Positions 54,271 through 63,314 of a stretch of DNA of 64,000 nt are shown piece after piece (the first letter of the stretch is position 1; each line of letters opens with the position of its first letter). Below the pieces are notes generated by a model. It made no database searches and had not been told where the DNA came from. It worked only from the letters and a program-made list of their open reading frames with translations. The DNA is taken from contig NC_008209.1 of the NCBI RefSeq assembly GCF_000014045.1, positions 1,263,001-1,327,000 of the forward strand, given 5' to 3'. A program made the position numbers and the translations under genes. The stretch is from Roseobacter denitrificans OCh 114 (GTDB lineage Bacteria > Pseudomonadota > Alphaproteobacteria > Rhodobacterales > Rhodobacteraceae).

Positions 54271-55956
54271 CTAGCCGAGGATGCGGCGCGCGATAACCTG
54301 CGCCTGAATTTCTGCGGCACCCTCGAAAATGTTCAGGATACGGGCATCGCAGAGCACGCGGCTGATCTTATATTCGAGCGCGAAACCATTGCCGCCGTGG
54401 ATTTGAAGGCCGTTGTCCGCTGCCGCCCATGCGACCCGCGCACCCAGCAGCTTTGCCATCCCGGCTTCCACATCACAGCGCCGCCCTTCATCTTTTTCAA
54501 AGGCTGAAAAATAGGTCAGCTGACGGGCGATCATGATTTCAACGGCCATCATGGCGAGCTTGCCCGATACGCGCGGGAACTCGATCAGCGATTTGCCGAA
54601 TTGCTTGCGTTCCTGCGCATATTGCATGGCAATATCCAAGGCCGATTGCGCGACGCCAACGGCGCGGGCAGCGGTCTGGATGCGCGCAGATTCGAACGTC
54701 TCCATCAGTTGCTTGAAGCCCTTGCCTTCTTCGCCGCCCAAAAGATTTTCGCCCTTCACCTCGAAGTTGTCGAAGGCGAGTTCGTATTCCTTCATCCCGC
54801 GATAGCCCAGCACCTCGATCTCGCCGCCGGTCATGCCATCGGTGGGAAAGGGGTTCTCATCGTCACCGGGGGTTTTTTCCGCCAGAAACATCGACAGCCC
54901 GCGATAATCGGTCGTGTCGGGGTCTGTGCGGGCCAGCAGCGTCATGACGTTTGTGCGGGTCGCATGGGTGATCCAGGTTTTATTCCCGGTGATGGTGTAA
55001 TTCTCGCCATCTTTCACCGCGCGTGTGCGCAAGCTGCCCAGATCCGATCCGGTGTTCGGTTCTGTGAAGACCGCCGTCGGCAGTGTTTCGGCGGAGGCAA
55101 GGCGGGGCAGCCATTTCTCTTTCTGCTCCTGCGTACCGCCGGCGATGATGAGTTCGGCCGCAATCTCCGACCGAGTACCGAGCGATCCCACGCCGATATA
55201 GCCGCGCGACAACTCCTCTGACACCACGCACATGGACGCTTTGGACAGACCGAAGCCACCGTATTCCTCGGGGATGGTCAGGCCGAAAACGCCCATCTCG
55301 GCCAACTCGTCAATCACCTCCATCGGGATCAACTCATCCTTGAGATGCCATTCGTGAGCAAAGGGCTCTACCTTCTCGACAGCGTAGCGGCGGAACTGAT
55401 CGCGGATCATTTCCAGTTCTTCGTCAAGACCACAGGCGCCGACCGTTGTATTTGCGGAGTGCTCCTGCATCAGTTCGGCAAGCCGCGTGCGCGCTGCCTG
55501 CGTGTTGCCTGACTGCGTGAGGGTCATCACCGCAGGTTCCATCAGACCGCGCATCTCAGATTGATCAAGCCCGAGATCCTGCAGCCGCACGATCTCACCC
55601 TGATTCATCTGAATGCCGCCATAGATTTGCCAGAGGTATTCACCAAAGGCGATCTGGTGCAGCAATTGTTCGGTCTCTCCGAAGTTGCCTTCGGCGCTCA
55701 GTGTCTCCGCCCATTTTTGCATCTGCTTGAGCGATTGCGCATAGGTTGCAAGCCAGGCCAGACCATGAGCAGCCGTTTGATGCTGTTCAATCAACGCGCC
55801 AGAGACGCGGCCATTCTCGCTCACCTTGGCTTTGACCCGCGCTTTGGCTGTCTCCAGCAGCGCTTCAACCGGCGGCACAGCCGCTGCCGTCAGTTCAAGC
55901 AGGTCATCCAGCAGCACTGTCACATGAAATGAGGGGTCTTGTCCGTCATGGGCCAT
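54271..55956 (-). CDS. mcd: Acyl-CoA dehydrogenase, probably methylsuccinyl-CoA dehydrogenase
   Basis: 561 residues, about 170 longer at the N-terminus than a normal acyl-CoA dehydrogenase. That extension (AAHGLAWLATYAQSLKQMQKWAETL) and total size match methylsuccinyl-CoA dehydrogenase of the ethylmalonyl-CoA pathway, as described for Rhodobacter sphaeroides. The dehydrogenase core is standard: FGLTIPEEYGGFGLSKASM, VFTEPNTGSDLGSLRTRAV, ITGNKTWITHATR, YAQERKQFGKSL and the terminal YKISRVLCDARILNIFEGAAEIQ. The reaction would be FAD-dependent oxidation of (2S)-methylsuccinyl-CoA to mesaconyl-CoA. The name is inference from length and extension. Confidence 0.8.
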   Translation of the reverse strand: MAHDGQDPSFHVTVLLDDLLELTAAAVPPVEALLETAKARVKAKVSENGRVSGALIEQHQTAAHGLAWLATYAQSLKQMQKWAETLSAEGNFGETEQLLHQIAFGEYLWQIYGGIQMNQGEIVRLQDLGLDQSEMRGLMEPAVMTLTQSGNTQAARTRLAELMQEHSANTTVGACGLDEELEMIRDQFRRYAVEKVEPFAHEWHLKDELIPMEVIDELAEMGVFGLTIPEEYGGFGLSKASMCVVSEELSRGYIGVGSLGTRSEIAAELIIAGGTQEQKEKWLPRLASAETLPTAVFTEPNTGSDLGSLRTRAVKDGENYTITGNKTWITHATRTNVMTLLARTDPDTTDYRGLSMFLAEKTPGDDENPFPTDGMTGGEIEVLGYRGMKEYELAFDNFEVKGENLLGGEEGKGFKQLMETFESARIQTAARAVGVAQSALDIAMQYAQERKQFGKSLIEFPRVSGKLAMMAVEIMIARQLTYFSAFEKDEGRRCDVEAGMAKLLGARVAWAAADNGLQIHGGNGFALEYKISRVLCDARILNIFEGAAEIQAQVIARRILG

Positions 55957-56113
55957 ATCAACATCCTTTTTCGATCTCGCTCGGTTTAAGTCTTTCGCAC
56001 TTGCAGCGCAACTTAAATACGCTGGGGTGTGTCATTTTGGATGAAAATTACTTTGCCTTTTTCGGCGTGCGGTCGCGGCCGGGGCGGTTTCACCTGGTTC
56101 AGAACAAGAAAAA

Positions 56114-56136
56114 GCCCGCAGCACCAAGCCGCGGGC
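56114..56136 (-). terminator. Rho-independent terminator of the XRE gene
   Basis: Arms 56114-56122 and 56128-56136 (9 bp, one G-T type mismatch) with a 5-nt loop; on the minus strand a T run follows (A run 56109-56113). It lies 73 bp beyond the XRE gene stop and also separates that gene from the start of the dehydrogenase gene. Confidence 0.8.
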
Positions 56137-56208
56137 GTTAATCGTTACAAATACTAACCTCAACACACCGGCCGGGAAACCACCTGCCGGCAAAACCGTT
56201 AAATTGCC

Positions 56209-56568
56209 TTAACCTTGGCGCGCCACTGTCACGCCGGATACATCTTCGATAAAGGTCACGATCCGCGATTTCACGCTGTCATCCCGGATGTTTGCAAGTG
56301 CGGTCACGATTTCCATGCTTGGATCGCGTTCGCATGTTGTTTTGGTTGCGGCGTCGAGACCCTCAAAGAAATAAGAGGTCGGAACGTCGAAGATGCGTGA
56401 CAATTCATAAAGCCGGCTTGCCGCAATTCGGTTGGACCCGATCTCGTATTTCTGAATTTGTTGAAAAGACAAATTCAGTTCCCGGGCAACATCTGTCTGG
56501 GACAAACGGCGCATGGTTCTGATCTGCTTAAGCTTGCGACCAACGTGAGCATCAACTGGATGAGACAT
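56209..56568 (-). CDS. XRE-family transcriptional regulator
   Basis: 119 residues. Cro/C1-type HTH at residues 9-64: VGRKLKQIRTMRRLSQTDVA, NLSFQQIQKYEIGSNRIAASRLYELSRIFDVPTSYFFEG. The remaining 50 residues (a helical tail with EIVTALANIRDDSVKSRIVTFIEDV) may mediate oligomers. This type is common in alphaproteobacteria and often acts on a few promoters. Divergent from the LysR-like gene at 56724; the gap holds the TTTTG-A-CAAAA inverted repeat at 56651. Confidence 0.93.
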   Translation of the reverse strand: MSHPVDAHVGRKLKQIRTMRRLSQTDVARELNLSFQQIQKYEIGSNRIAASRLYELSRIFDVPTSYFFEGLDAATKTTCERDPSMEIVTALANIRDDSVKSRIVTFIEDVSGVTVARQG

Positions 56569-56650
56569 AACTTTTTAAACCCTTTTACTGCGTTGGCTTC
56601 ACTCATCGCGGGAATCACCGTTTGGATCAACTGAGTACCTTTTTCTTTTT

Positions 56651-56661
56651 TTTTGACAAAA
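56651..56661. promoter_or_regulatory. Short inverted repeat in the divergent promoter region
   Basis: TTTTG and CAAAA arms with a one-base centre, inside a long T-rich stretch, between the XRE gene and the LysR-like gene. It resembles the TTTTGC-A-GCAAAA repeat 1 kb further on, so both could be sites of the same regulator. Confidence 0.35.
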
Positions 56662-56723
56662 GATTTACGGGTGCTGGGTGAAAAATGTTGCATTAGTGGA
56701 TGATTTATTTACCATCAGCCCTC

Positions 56724-57623
56724 ATGAACCGTATTATGGACATAGATCAGAACGCCAGTCAGGTGAGAAAGCCGCCTGATAGCCATGCGCTTTTGCATGA
56801 GATGATCCGGTCATTTACGACACTTGCGCGGACGTTGAACCTTAGTCATGCGGTTAAGGAACTGGGCAGCACCCGGCAGACACTTCGTCGTCACATCGCG
56901 CTTTTGGAAGAGTCCAAAGGCGTTGAATTGTTTACAGTAAAAGACCGCCAGTATCATTTGACGGAGGCAGGTCGACGCGCTTTGCCTGAGGCGGAAGAGG
57001 TGCTGGCGCGGGGTGATGCGTGGCTTTCCGGACAGTCCGATGTGATCAACGGTTTGCAGTATTTGCGACATGTCGAGCCTGATGGCTGGTGTCATTTCCA
57101 GCAGCAAAAACCGATCAGTGAGGTGTTCACGTCCACCGGAACGATTCTCGAAGAGGTCATGTGTGCATGGGCGCAAGCGCGGGGTGAGTTGGAGCATGAA
57201 GCGTTTCAGGCTGTGCGGCCCTATTGTACGGTTTCGCGGCGCCACGAAGGAAACTGGTTGTTCACCGAAGTCGGGGACCAGAGTTCGTTTGTGACGTGGT
57301 TTGGCTGGAAAAGGGCGCGGTCCAGTATCGGCAGCGCCCTGGGGCAAATGCCGGGCGGTGACGGTTTTGGCCGGCTGGTCAACTATGCCTATGAAGAAAT
57401 CGAGGCGACTCGCTCTGTGCGGCTCGACCACGTCTTCACCCTCATGCCGAAGGGCGATGAAGGTGTCATGATGCCTATCTGTTATGAGCGGATGCTGTTG
57501 GGAGCGAGATATCCCGATGACAGTTTTGCCATGATAACAGTCGTTAGGCGAACCTATGATGTGCATATTAATGGAGTGACCCACGAAATGCTGCGTCAGA
57601 TGCCGGAGGACATGGTGATGTAG
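56724..57623 (+). CDS. LysR-type HTH protein with unfamiliar C-terminal domain
   Basis: 299 residues if started at ATG 56724; ATG 56700 or 56736 are also possible, and none has a clear ribosome site. Residues about 30-90 look like a LysR DNA-binding domain (FTTLARTLNLSHAVKELGSTRQTLRRHIALLEESKGVELF, then YHLTEAGRRALPEAEEVL). The rest (GWCHFQQQKPISEVFTSTGT, WLFTEVGDQSSFVTWFGWK, MPICYERMLLGARYPDD) does not resemble the LysR substrate-binding domain. Its ligand and targets are unknown. Same strand and 91 bp ahead of the acyltransferase-like gene, which it may regulate. Confidence 0.85.
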   Translation: MNRIMDIDQNASQVRKPPDSHALLHEMIRSFTTLARTLNLSHAVKELGSTRQTLRRHIALLEESKGVELFTVKDRQYHLTEAGRRALPEAEEVLARGDAWLSGQSDVINGLQYLRHVEPDGWCHFQQQKPISEVFTSTGTILEEVMCAWAQARGELEHEAFQAVRPYCTVSRRHEGNWLFTEVGDQSSFVTWFGWKRARSSIGSALGQMPGGDGFGRLVNYAYEEIEATRSVRLDHVFTLMPKGDEGVMMPICYERMLLGARYPDDSFAMITVVRRTYDVHINGVTHEMLRQMPEDMVM

Positions 57624-57650
57624 TTAAGTAAATTGTAACCTCTGCGCGAA

Positions 57651-57663
57651 TTTTGCAGCAAAA
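57651..57663. promoter_or_regulatory. Palindrome before the acyltransferase-like gene
   Basis: TTTTGC and GCAAAA arms with one central A, 51 bp upstream of the ATG at 57715, in the promoter region between the LysR-like gene and its neighbour. Operator candidate. Confidence 0.45.
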
Positions 57664-57714
57664 CCAATAAAATGAGTTAAAGTCAGCCTTGAATGCTTAA
57701 TGCAGGAGGGGCTA

Positions 57715-58431
57715 ATGGCGATTCACGGAATGAGTGCAGAAGACAAGTTTGCGGCGTCCAGTTCAGAGATACTGAACCGGTTCGGCGTCAGGCTTACCAT
57801 GGGATATGATTTTGACGAATACAGACATTGGGTTAAACAAGCGCGGCCCGACCATGTCGTAGGGGATCCCTTCGACAGCAAGCAACATCAGCTTGGCAAA
57901 GGCAACGCGCGCTGGATTATCGGTCGCGATGAACAGGGCGAGATAATGCACACGCAGGCGCTGCGTATTCTGCCGACGGGGATAAAAAGCGTTGGTGAGT
58001 ATTTTCGCACCAGTTTTCGCGGCTTTGCGCCGTCGCGCCCGGACATTGATTATGAGCGGTCCCGCTACCGGGCCGGACCGGGTGCAAAGCGCATGACGGG
58101 CAGAGTTGCCTACTCTGGTGAAACCTGGGTCGGTGGCGCGCCGGGCAAGTATCGCGGCTCCGGTCTGTCGACTGTGCTGGGGCGATATGCATTGCTGTCT
58201 GCGATCAAGGAATTCGACGTGGATTACGTGGTTGGCTTCATGATCAAACCGGTCGCTTACAAGGGCTTCTGCCTGCGCATGGGGTTCATGCACGCTGAAC
58301 CCATGGCGCTGCGCTGGTACATCCAGAATGAGGAAGAACCGGTCGAAGCTGTCATGGTCTACATGAGCAATGAAGACATTCGTTTCATCCTCGATCTGCC
58401 TGCTGCGGAGCTTGACGCATTGGCTGCATAA
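57715..58431 (+). CDS. Orphan GNAT-like acyltransferase
   Basis: 238 residues from ATG 57715 (strong GGAGGGG 5 bp upstream). The middle carries an acyl/acetyl-CoA loop of GNAT type (KYRGSGLSTVLGRYALLSA, about residue 145), followed by VGFMIKPVAYKGFCLRMGFMHAEPMALRWY, a hydrophobic-acyl-pocket-like stretch. The N-terminal half (FAASSSEILNRFGVRLTMGYDFDEYRHWVKQARPDHVV) is unfamiliar. It is of LuxI-like size but is not a LuxI homologue that I can defend. With the LysR-like gene before it, a small-molecule acyl product or protein acylation are both possible. Convergent with pckA. Confidence 0.78.
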   Translation: MAIHGMSAEDKFAASSSEILNRFGVRLTMGYDFDEYRHWVKQARPDHVVGDPFDSKQHQLGKGNARWIIGRDEQGEIMHTQALRILPTGIKSVGEYFRTSFRGFAPSRPDIDYERSRYRAGPGAKRMTGRVAYSGETWVGGAPGKYRGSGLSTVLGRYALLSAIKEFDVDYVVGFMIKPVAYKGFCLRMGFMHAEPMALRWYIQNEEEPVEAVMVYMSNEDIRFILDLPAAELDALAA

Positions 58432-58478
58432 GCCCCGCAATCAGGCATTCGAAGGATCTGTACGAACGACTGCCGCGG

Positions 58479-60077
58479 TCAGCTTATGGCGGCCGCGCGG
58501 ACGTCTTCGTCAATGAACGGCAGGTATTGTTCGAAGTTGTCCGAGAACATCTTGACGAGTTTGGCCGCTTGCCGGTCGTAGGCTTCTGCATCGTCCCAGG
58601 TCCTGCGCGGATCAAGCAGAATGCCGGGCACGCCTGTGACATCGACCGGCACTTGGAAGCCGAAGTTGGGATCCTTGCGGAATTCGGCATCCGCCAGAGA
58701 ACCATCCAGTGCTGCCGTCAAAAGACCCCGCGTCGCTTTGATTGGCATCCGGCTGCCCGTGCCATAGGCGCCACCTGTCCATCCCGTGTTCACCAGCCAG
58801 CAGGTCGCGCCATGGGTCGCGATCTTTTCACGCAGCAGGTTGCCATAGACCTCCGGGCGGCGGGGCATGAAGGGGGCGCCGAAACAGGTTGAAAAGGTCG
58901 GTTCCGGTTCAGTCACGCCACGCTCTGTCCCGGCGACCTTGGATGTGAACCCGGACAGGAAGTGATACATCGCCTGCGCAGGCGTCAGCCGTGAGATGGG
59001 CGGCAACACCCCAAAGGCATCGCAGGTCAACATGATGATGTTCTTGGGGTGACCGCCCCGCGCCGCTTGCGAAGCGTTGGAGATATAGTGCAGCGGGTAA
59101 GCGCAGCGCATGTTGGCTGTCAGGCTGTCATCTTCAAAATCAAGGTCTTTGGTTTCCGCATCATAGACCATGTTTTCGATAACAGTGCCGAATTTTTCTG
59201 TGGTGGCGTAGATTTCGGGTTCAGCTTCGGGGTTCAGGCTGATGGTTTTGGCATAGCAGCCGCCCTCAAAGTTGAACGTGCCGGTGTCGGACCAGCCATG
59301 TTCGTCGTCCCCGATCAGCGTGCGCGCAGGATCGGCGGACAATGTTGTTTTGCCCGTACCGGACAGGCCAAAGAACACGGCCGTATCCACCGGATTCCCC
59401 ACTGCGTGGTTGGCAGAGCAATGCATCGGCATCACGCCTTTTTCAGGCAGCAGGTAATTCAGCAGGGTGAAGACTGACTTCTTGTTTTCGCCGGCATATT
59501 CCGTGCCGCCGATCAGGATGAGTTTCTTGTCGAAATTCATCGCGATGACGGTTTCTGAACGGCAGTTGTGTTTGGCGGGGTCCGCCTGAAAGCTTGGGCA
59601 GTTGATAACGGTGAAATCAGCGATGAAATCATCCAGATCTTCGCGGTCCGGGCGGCGCAGCATGTGGCGGATAAACAGCCCATGCCATGCCAGTTCGGTA
59701 ACCATACGCACGTTGATCGCGTGTTTGGGGTCCGAACCACCGGTCAGATCTTCAACAAAATAATCGCGCCCTTCCATATGGGCAAGCATGTCCGTGTAGA
59801 GTTGGTCGAACCCCTCGGGTGACATCTCCCTGTTGTTTTCCCACCAGATCGTATCGGCAACCGAGTCAGTCTTGACGACGTGTTTGTCCTTTGGCGAGCG
59901 CCCGGTGAATTTGCCTGTGGTGACAAGGAACGATCCGCCTTTGCCAAGCGACCCTTCGCCACGGGCCAGCGCGTATTGGATCAGGTCGGGCTCAATAAGG
60001 TTGTAATAGACAGTGCCAAGCCCTGTGATCCCTTGATCCTCGAGCCGAAAGTCCGGGTTTACCCGTCCATGTGTCAT
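58479..60077 (-). CDS. pckA: Phosphoenolpyruvate carboxykinase (ATP)
   Basis: First committed gluconeogenic step: oxaloacetate + ATP to PEP + CO2 + ADP. 532 residues: HCSANHAVG metal/substrate region, P-loop [14 protein letters not shown] (about residue 240), [10 protein letters not shown] and YVANTGWTGG-type region ([14 protein letters not shown]), [15 protein letters not shown] precedes the ATG. It is divergent from chvI; the 353 bp between them hold the repeats described separately. Confidence 0.97.
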   Translation of the reverse strand: MTHGRVNPDFRLEDQGITGLGTVYYNLIEPDLIQYALARGEGSLGKGGSFLVTTGKFTGRSPKDKHVVKTDSVADTIWWENNREMSPEGFDQLYTDMLAHMEGRDYFVEDLTGGSDPKHAINVRMVTELAWHGLFIRHMLRRPDREDLDDFIADFTVINCPSFQADPAKHNCRSETVIAMNFDKKLILIGGTEYAGENKKSVFTLLNYLLPEKGVMPMHCSANHAVGNPVDTAVFFGLSGTGKTTLSADPARTLIGDDEHGWSDTGTFNFEGGCYAKTISLNPEAEPEIYATTEKFGTVIENMVYDAETKDLDFEDDSLTANMRCAYPLHYISNASQAARGGHPKNIIMLTCDAFGVLPPISRLTPAQAMYHFLSGFTSKVAGTERGVTEPEPTFSTCFGAPFMPRRPEVYGNLLREKIATHGATCWLVNTGWTGGAYGTGSRMPIKATRGLLTAALDGSLADAEFRKDPNFGFQVPVDVTGVPGILLDPRRTWDDAEAYDRQAAKLVKMFSDNFEQYLPFIDEDVRAAAIS

Positions 60078-60430
60078 GTTTACTTCTCCTAGATGCCCGC
60101 TTTGATGGCGGATTGTCGCAATTTACGTCGGACGGCGTGGGCCGCCTGCAGGTCCATAACATGACGTTTTACGAAGTGAACAGGACGGTTTTGGCAGTTA
60201 GCGCCATCATCGCAATCTTTGTCGCAGGCAGGCGATTTATCACGCGATAAAGGGTTAACGCAGTCCGCCGAGCGTCAACAATCTGCGGTTATTTAGTCAT
60301 TCGTAACTAATTCGTGACCAAATGATCGGCGCGTTAAGTTCTGATTCGCTTTCAAGGATTGATTCGGTGGGGTTGAAGATGCTGATTGCTGTAAAACAAG
60401 AAAAAATGAACCACTGTAGGGATTTGGCCC
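60078..60430. promoter_or_regulatory. Divergent pckA-chvI control region
   Basis: Non-coding. It contains an inverted repeat TTTATC/GATAAA at 60236-60251 (4-nt centre) and, at 60297-60318, two near-identical 11-mers TCATTCGTAAC and TAATTCGTGAC in direct repeat one helical turn apart, the layout of an OmpR/PhoB-type (ChvI) binding site. No gene is seen. Confidence 0.6.
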
Positions 60431-61132
60431 ATGTCTAAGATCGCGCTGGTGGATGATGACAGGAATATTCTGACTTCGGTGTCCATGACGCTGGAAGCTG
60501 AGGGTTTCGAGGTCGAGACCTATAATGACGGTCAGGCCGCGTTGGATGCCTTCAACAGAAGCCTCCCGGATATGGCCGTGCTTGATATCAAGATGCCGCG
60601 CATGGATGGGATGGATTTGCTCCAGCGGCTTCGGCAGAAATCGGCGATGCCTGTGATTTTTCTCACGTCCAAGGATGATGAGATCGACGAAGTCCTGGGC
60701 CTGCGCATGGGCGCAGATGACTACGTCAAGAAACCGTTTTCGCAACGTCTGTTGGTTGAGCGCATTCGCGCGCTCTTGCGGCGTCAGGATGCAGTGGCCG
60801 GTGATGTCGTGGCAGACAGCGAAGAAACGAAAGTGATTGAGCGCGGCGATCTGCGGATGGACCCGTTGCGTCACGCTGTGAGCTGGAAAGGCAAGGATGT
60901 TTCGCTGACGGTTACGGAATTCCTTTTGCTTCAGGCGCTCGCGCAGCGCCCCGGTTTTGTGAAGTCGCGCGATCAGCTTATGGATGTCGCGTACGACGAT
61001 CAGGTCTATGTGGATGACCGCACGATCGACAGCCACATCAAACGCTTGCGCAAGAAAATGCGGTCGGCAGACGAAGAGTTCTCGGCGATTGAGACCCTTT
61101 ACGGGATCGGCTACAGATATAACGAGGAATAA
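60431..61132 (+). CDS. chvI: Response regulator ChvI
   Basis: 233 residues. Receiver domain with phospho-acceptor Asp52 ([14 protein letters not shown]), conserved Thr in IFLTSKDDE and Lys101 in DDYVKKPF; then an OmpR-type winged HTH ([43 protein letters not shown]). Partner of ChvG 34 bp downstream; controls envelope and acid-stress genes in alphaproteobacteria. Divergent from pckA. Confidence 0.95.
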   Translation: MSKIALVDDDRNILTSVSMTLEAEGFEVETYNDGQAALDAFNRSLPDMAVLDIKMPRMDGMDLLQRLRQKSAMPVIFLTSKDDEIDEVLGLRMGADDYVKKPFSQRLLVERIRALLRRQDAVAGDVVADSEETKVIERGDLRMDPLRHAVSWKGKDVSLTVTEFLLLQALAQRPGFVKSRDQLMDVAYDDQVYVDDRTIDSHIKRLRKKMRSADEEFSAIETLYGIGYRYNEE

Positions 61133-61166
61133 ACCGCCGCATCTGTGTGATTAAGGGGACATATAC

Positions 61167-62864
61167 TTGCGCGACATGACCTCACTATCGTCCCAAGAGG
61201 AGAGCGTCGCGCCGGACGACGATCGGGCGACGTCACAGAAAGAAGCGCAAAGCGAAAAGAGCGAGGCACGCCGCTCACGCAGCTGGATGTCGCTGCGCTC
61301 ATCCCCTTTGACGCGCAAGATCATTACCTGGAACCTGATAGCCCTTGTTTTTCTATTCTCGGGCATCGTCTACCTGAGCTCCTCGCGCGACGCATTGACG
61401 TTCCAACGGGCGGCATCTCTGGTCACCGAAGCAGAATTGATTGCAGACGTCATAGAAGTGCAACTGCCAGCGGGCGCACCGGTCAATTTCGCGACAGGTG
61501 ACGGTATCGACATAGGTCTGACCCTCGAAAACCTCGACCTGCGCCGTGGTGTCGAGGTTTTTGTGTACGACCGTTCCAAAACGCTGATCGCGAACACCGA
61601 AGGCCGCCTCTCCGTCACGCCAGACTCCGCCGAAGCTGACCGTAAAACCTATCTTACCGACGCTTTCAGATGGCTCTGGCACGCTGTATCAAGCCCTTTG
61701 CGCAATGCGCCTGACACCGCTCAAATGTCACTGAGCGACAAGATCAAGCCACTGATCGACGCGAGTTTTGAAGACGGAACAAAGTTTCGAAACCAATCCG
61801 ACAATTCCGGCGGGACGCTTTACACGGTGGTGACACCGGTGCTGCAAAACGGCACTGCCATCGGTGCTGTCGCGGTCGTAACTGCCGCAGGCGAAATAGA
61901 CAACCTTCTGCGCGGAGAGCGTGAACGCGTGCTGCAGATGTTTGTCATAGCAACTGTCGTGTCCGTCGGATTGAGCCTTGTGCTTGCCTCCACCATCGCG
62001 AACCCGCTGGCTGATCTGGCCGCGGCGGCAGAGATCGGCCGCGATAAAAACAACCGCAAGATGAAACCGGGGCGCATCAGAATCCCGGACCTTTCAGACC
62101 GCCCGGACGAGATCGGGCGGCTCAGCGCGGCATTGCGAAGTATGATTTCCGCTCTCTATAATCGCATCGACGGGAACGAGCAGTTCGCTGCGGATGTGGC
62201 ACATGAGATCAAGAACCCGCTGGCGTCCCTGCGATCCGCCGTCGGGACGCTGCGTATGGTCAAACGGGAGGACCAGCGCGAGAAACTCCTTGATGTGATC
62301 GACCATGATGTTCGCCGCCTTGATCGACTTGTCAGCGACATCTCCGACGCATCGCGGCTGGACAGCGAGTTGGTCAAGGAAGAGGCAGAACGGTTTGACG
62401 TCCTTGTGACCCTGACGAACCTCGGCCAGTATCTCGGAGAGGATGCACAATCCCAAGGCATTGACTTTATTACAGACCTTCCCGATTCCCCAATATTCGT
62501 GCATGGCCTTGAAGCGCGGCTTGCGCAGGTCTTTGTCAACCTGATCACCAATGCCGTGTCGTTTTGCGAAGATGGTGATGCGATCCGGATATGGGCGCGC
62601 AAGAAAGACAGCCGTGTGCTGATCGTCGTCGAAGACACCGGGCCCGGCATCCCAGAGGAAGCGCTGTTGCGCGTTTTCGAAAGGTTCTACTCCCAACGCC
62701 CGGATGAACATTTCGGCAATAACTCAGGACTGGGCCTCGCCATTTCCAAGCAAATCGTGGAAGCCCATGGTGGGGTGATATGGGCCGAAAACATCCGCCC
62801 GACCGAAGCGGATATTACCTCTGAACCACTGGGGGCGCGTTTTGTTGTCGGGCTGCCGATCTAA
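61167..62864 (+). CDS. chvG: Sensor histidine kinase ChvG
   Basis: 565 residues from TTG 61167 (AAGGGGA 8 bp upstream); ATG 61176 is the alternative. Cytoplasmic basic N-terminus, first membrane helix (ITWNLIALVFLFSGIVYLS), a periplasmic domain of about 190 residues, second helix (QMFVIATVVSVGLSLVLAST), HAMP, H-box DVAHEIKNPLASLRSA, N-box NLITNAVSF, G1 VEDTGPGIPE and G2 GLGLAISKQIV. Senses an envelope signal and phosphorylates ChvI. Confidence 0.94.
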   Translation: MRDMTSLSSQEESVAPDDDRATSQKEAQSEKSEARRSRSWMSLRSSPLTRKIITWNLIALVFLFSGIVYLSSSRDALTFQRAASLVTEAELIADVIEVQLPAGAPVNFATGDGIDIGLTLENLDLRRGVEVFVYDRSKTLIANTEGRLSVTPDSAEADRKTYLTDAFRWLWHAVSSPLRNAPDTAQMSLSDKIKPLIDASFEDGTKFRNQSDNSGGTLYTVVTPVLQNGTAIGAVAVVTAAGEIDNLLRGERERVLQMFVIATVVSVGLSLVLASTIANPLADLAAAAEIGRDKNNRKMKPGRIRIPDLSDRPDEIGRLSAALRSMISALYNRIDGNEQFAADVAHEIKNPLASLRSAVGTLRMVKREDQREKLLDVIDHDVRRLDRLVSDISDASRLDSELVKEEAERFDVLVTLTNLGQYLGEDAQSQGIDFITDLPDSPIFVHGLEARLAQVFVNLITNAVSFCEDGDAIRIWARKKDSRVLIVVEDTGPGIPEEALLRVFERFYSQRPDEHFGNNSGLGLAISKQIVEAHGGVIWAENIRPTEADITSEPLGARFVVGLPI

Positions 62865-62876
62865 TCGAAGGAGAGA

Positions 62877-63314
62877 GTGAGCGAAGTGTCCTGGCAAATG
62901 CTGCATGCGACTTGTGTGGATTATCACGCCAAAGGGGTCTTGATCACAGGGCGCTCCGGTCAGGGTAAATCCGCGCTTGCACTGCAGCTTATGGCTCATG
63001 GCGCTGTGCTTGTCGCGGACGATCAGACCGAGGTTTGTGCAAAGGACGGCGGGGCATTTGCCCGCGCCCCGGAGCCGACCCAGGGCATGATCGAAGCCAG
63101 AGGCATCGGCCTGCTGAACGCGCAGACGCTCGAAAAAACGAAGGTCGAACTGGTGATCGATCTGGACCGGCAGGAGGCAGAACGGCTCCCACAGCTGCAC
63201 AGTAGGGATGTTTGTGGGGTCATGTTGCCCTGTTTGTATCATTTTGATGCTCCCTATTTCCCTGCCAGCATTCTGCAATACCTTAAGGCGGGCAGAAGAG
63301 AGCCGCATGACTGA
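62877..63314 (+). CDS. hprK: Short HPr kinase/phosphorylase
   Basis: 145 residues from GTG 62877 (GAAGGAGAGA upstream). Contains the P-loop GRSGQGKSALALQLMAHGAVLVADDQTEV, and RGIGLLNAQTLEKTKVELVIDL; the N-terminal HPr(Ser)K_N domain of Gram-positive enzymes is absent, as is usual for alphaproteobacteria. Phosphorylates the PTS protein HPr on serine. Overlaps rapZ by 8 bp; part of the ChvI-ChvG-HprK-RapZ group. Confidence 0.93.
   Translation: MSEVSWQMLHATCVDYHAKGVLITGRSGQGKSALALQLMAHGAVLVADDQTEVCAKDGGAFARAPEPTQGMIEARGIGLLNAQTLEKTKVELVIDLDRQEAERLPQLHSRDVCGVMLPCLYHFDAPYFPASILQYLKAGRREPHD

Noticed and set aside
56195..56214. CtrA site at the end of the XRE gene
   Set aside because: TTAA and TTAAC are separated by six bases, not seven, and the position is downstream of the gene.
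57715..58431. LuxI-type homoserine lactone synthase
   Set aside because: Size and CoA loop are compatible, but the conserved LuxI N-terminal Arg/Phe/Trp and Asp/Arg pattern is not seen, and no LuxR is adjacent.
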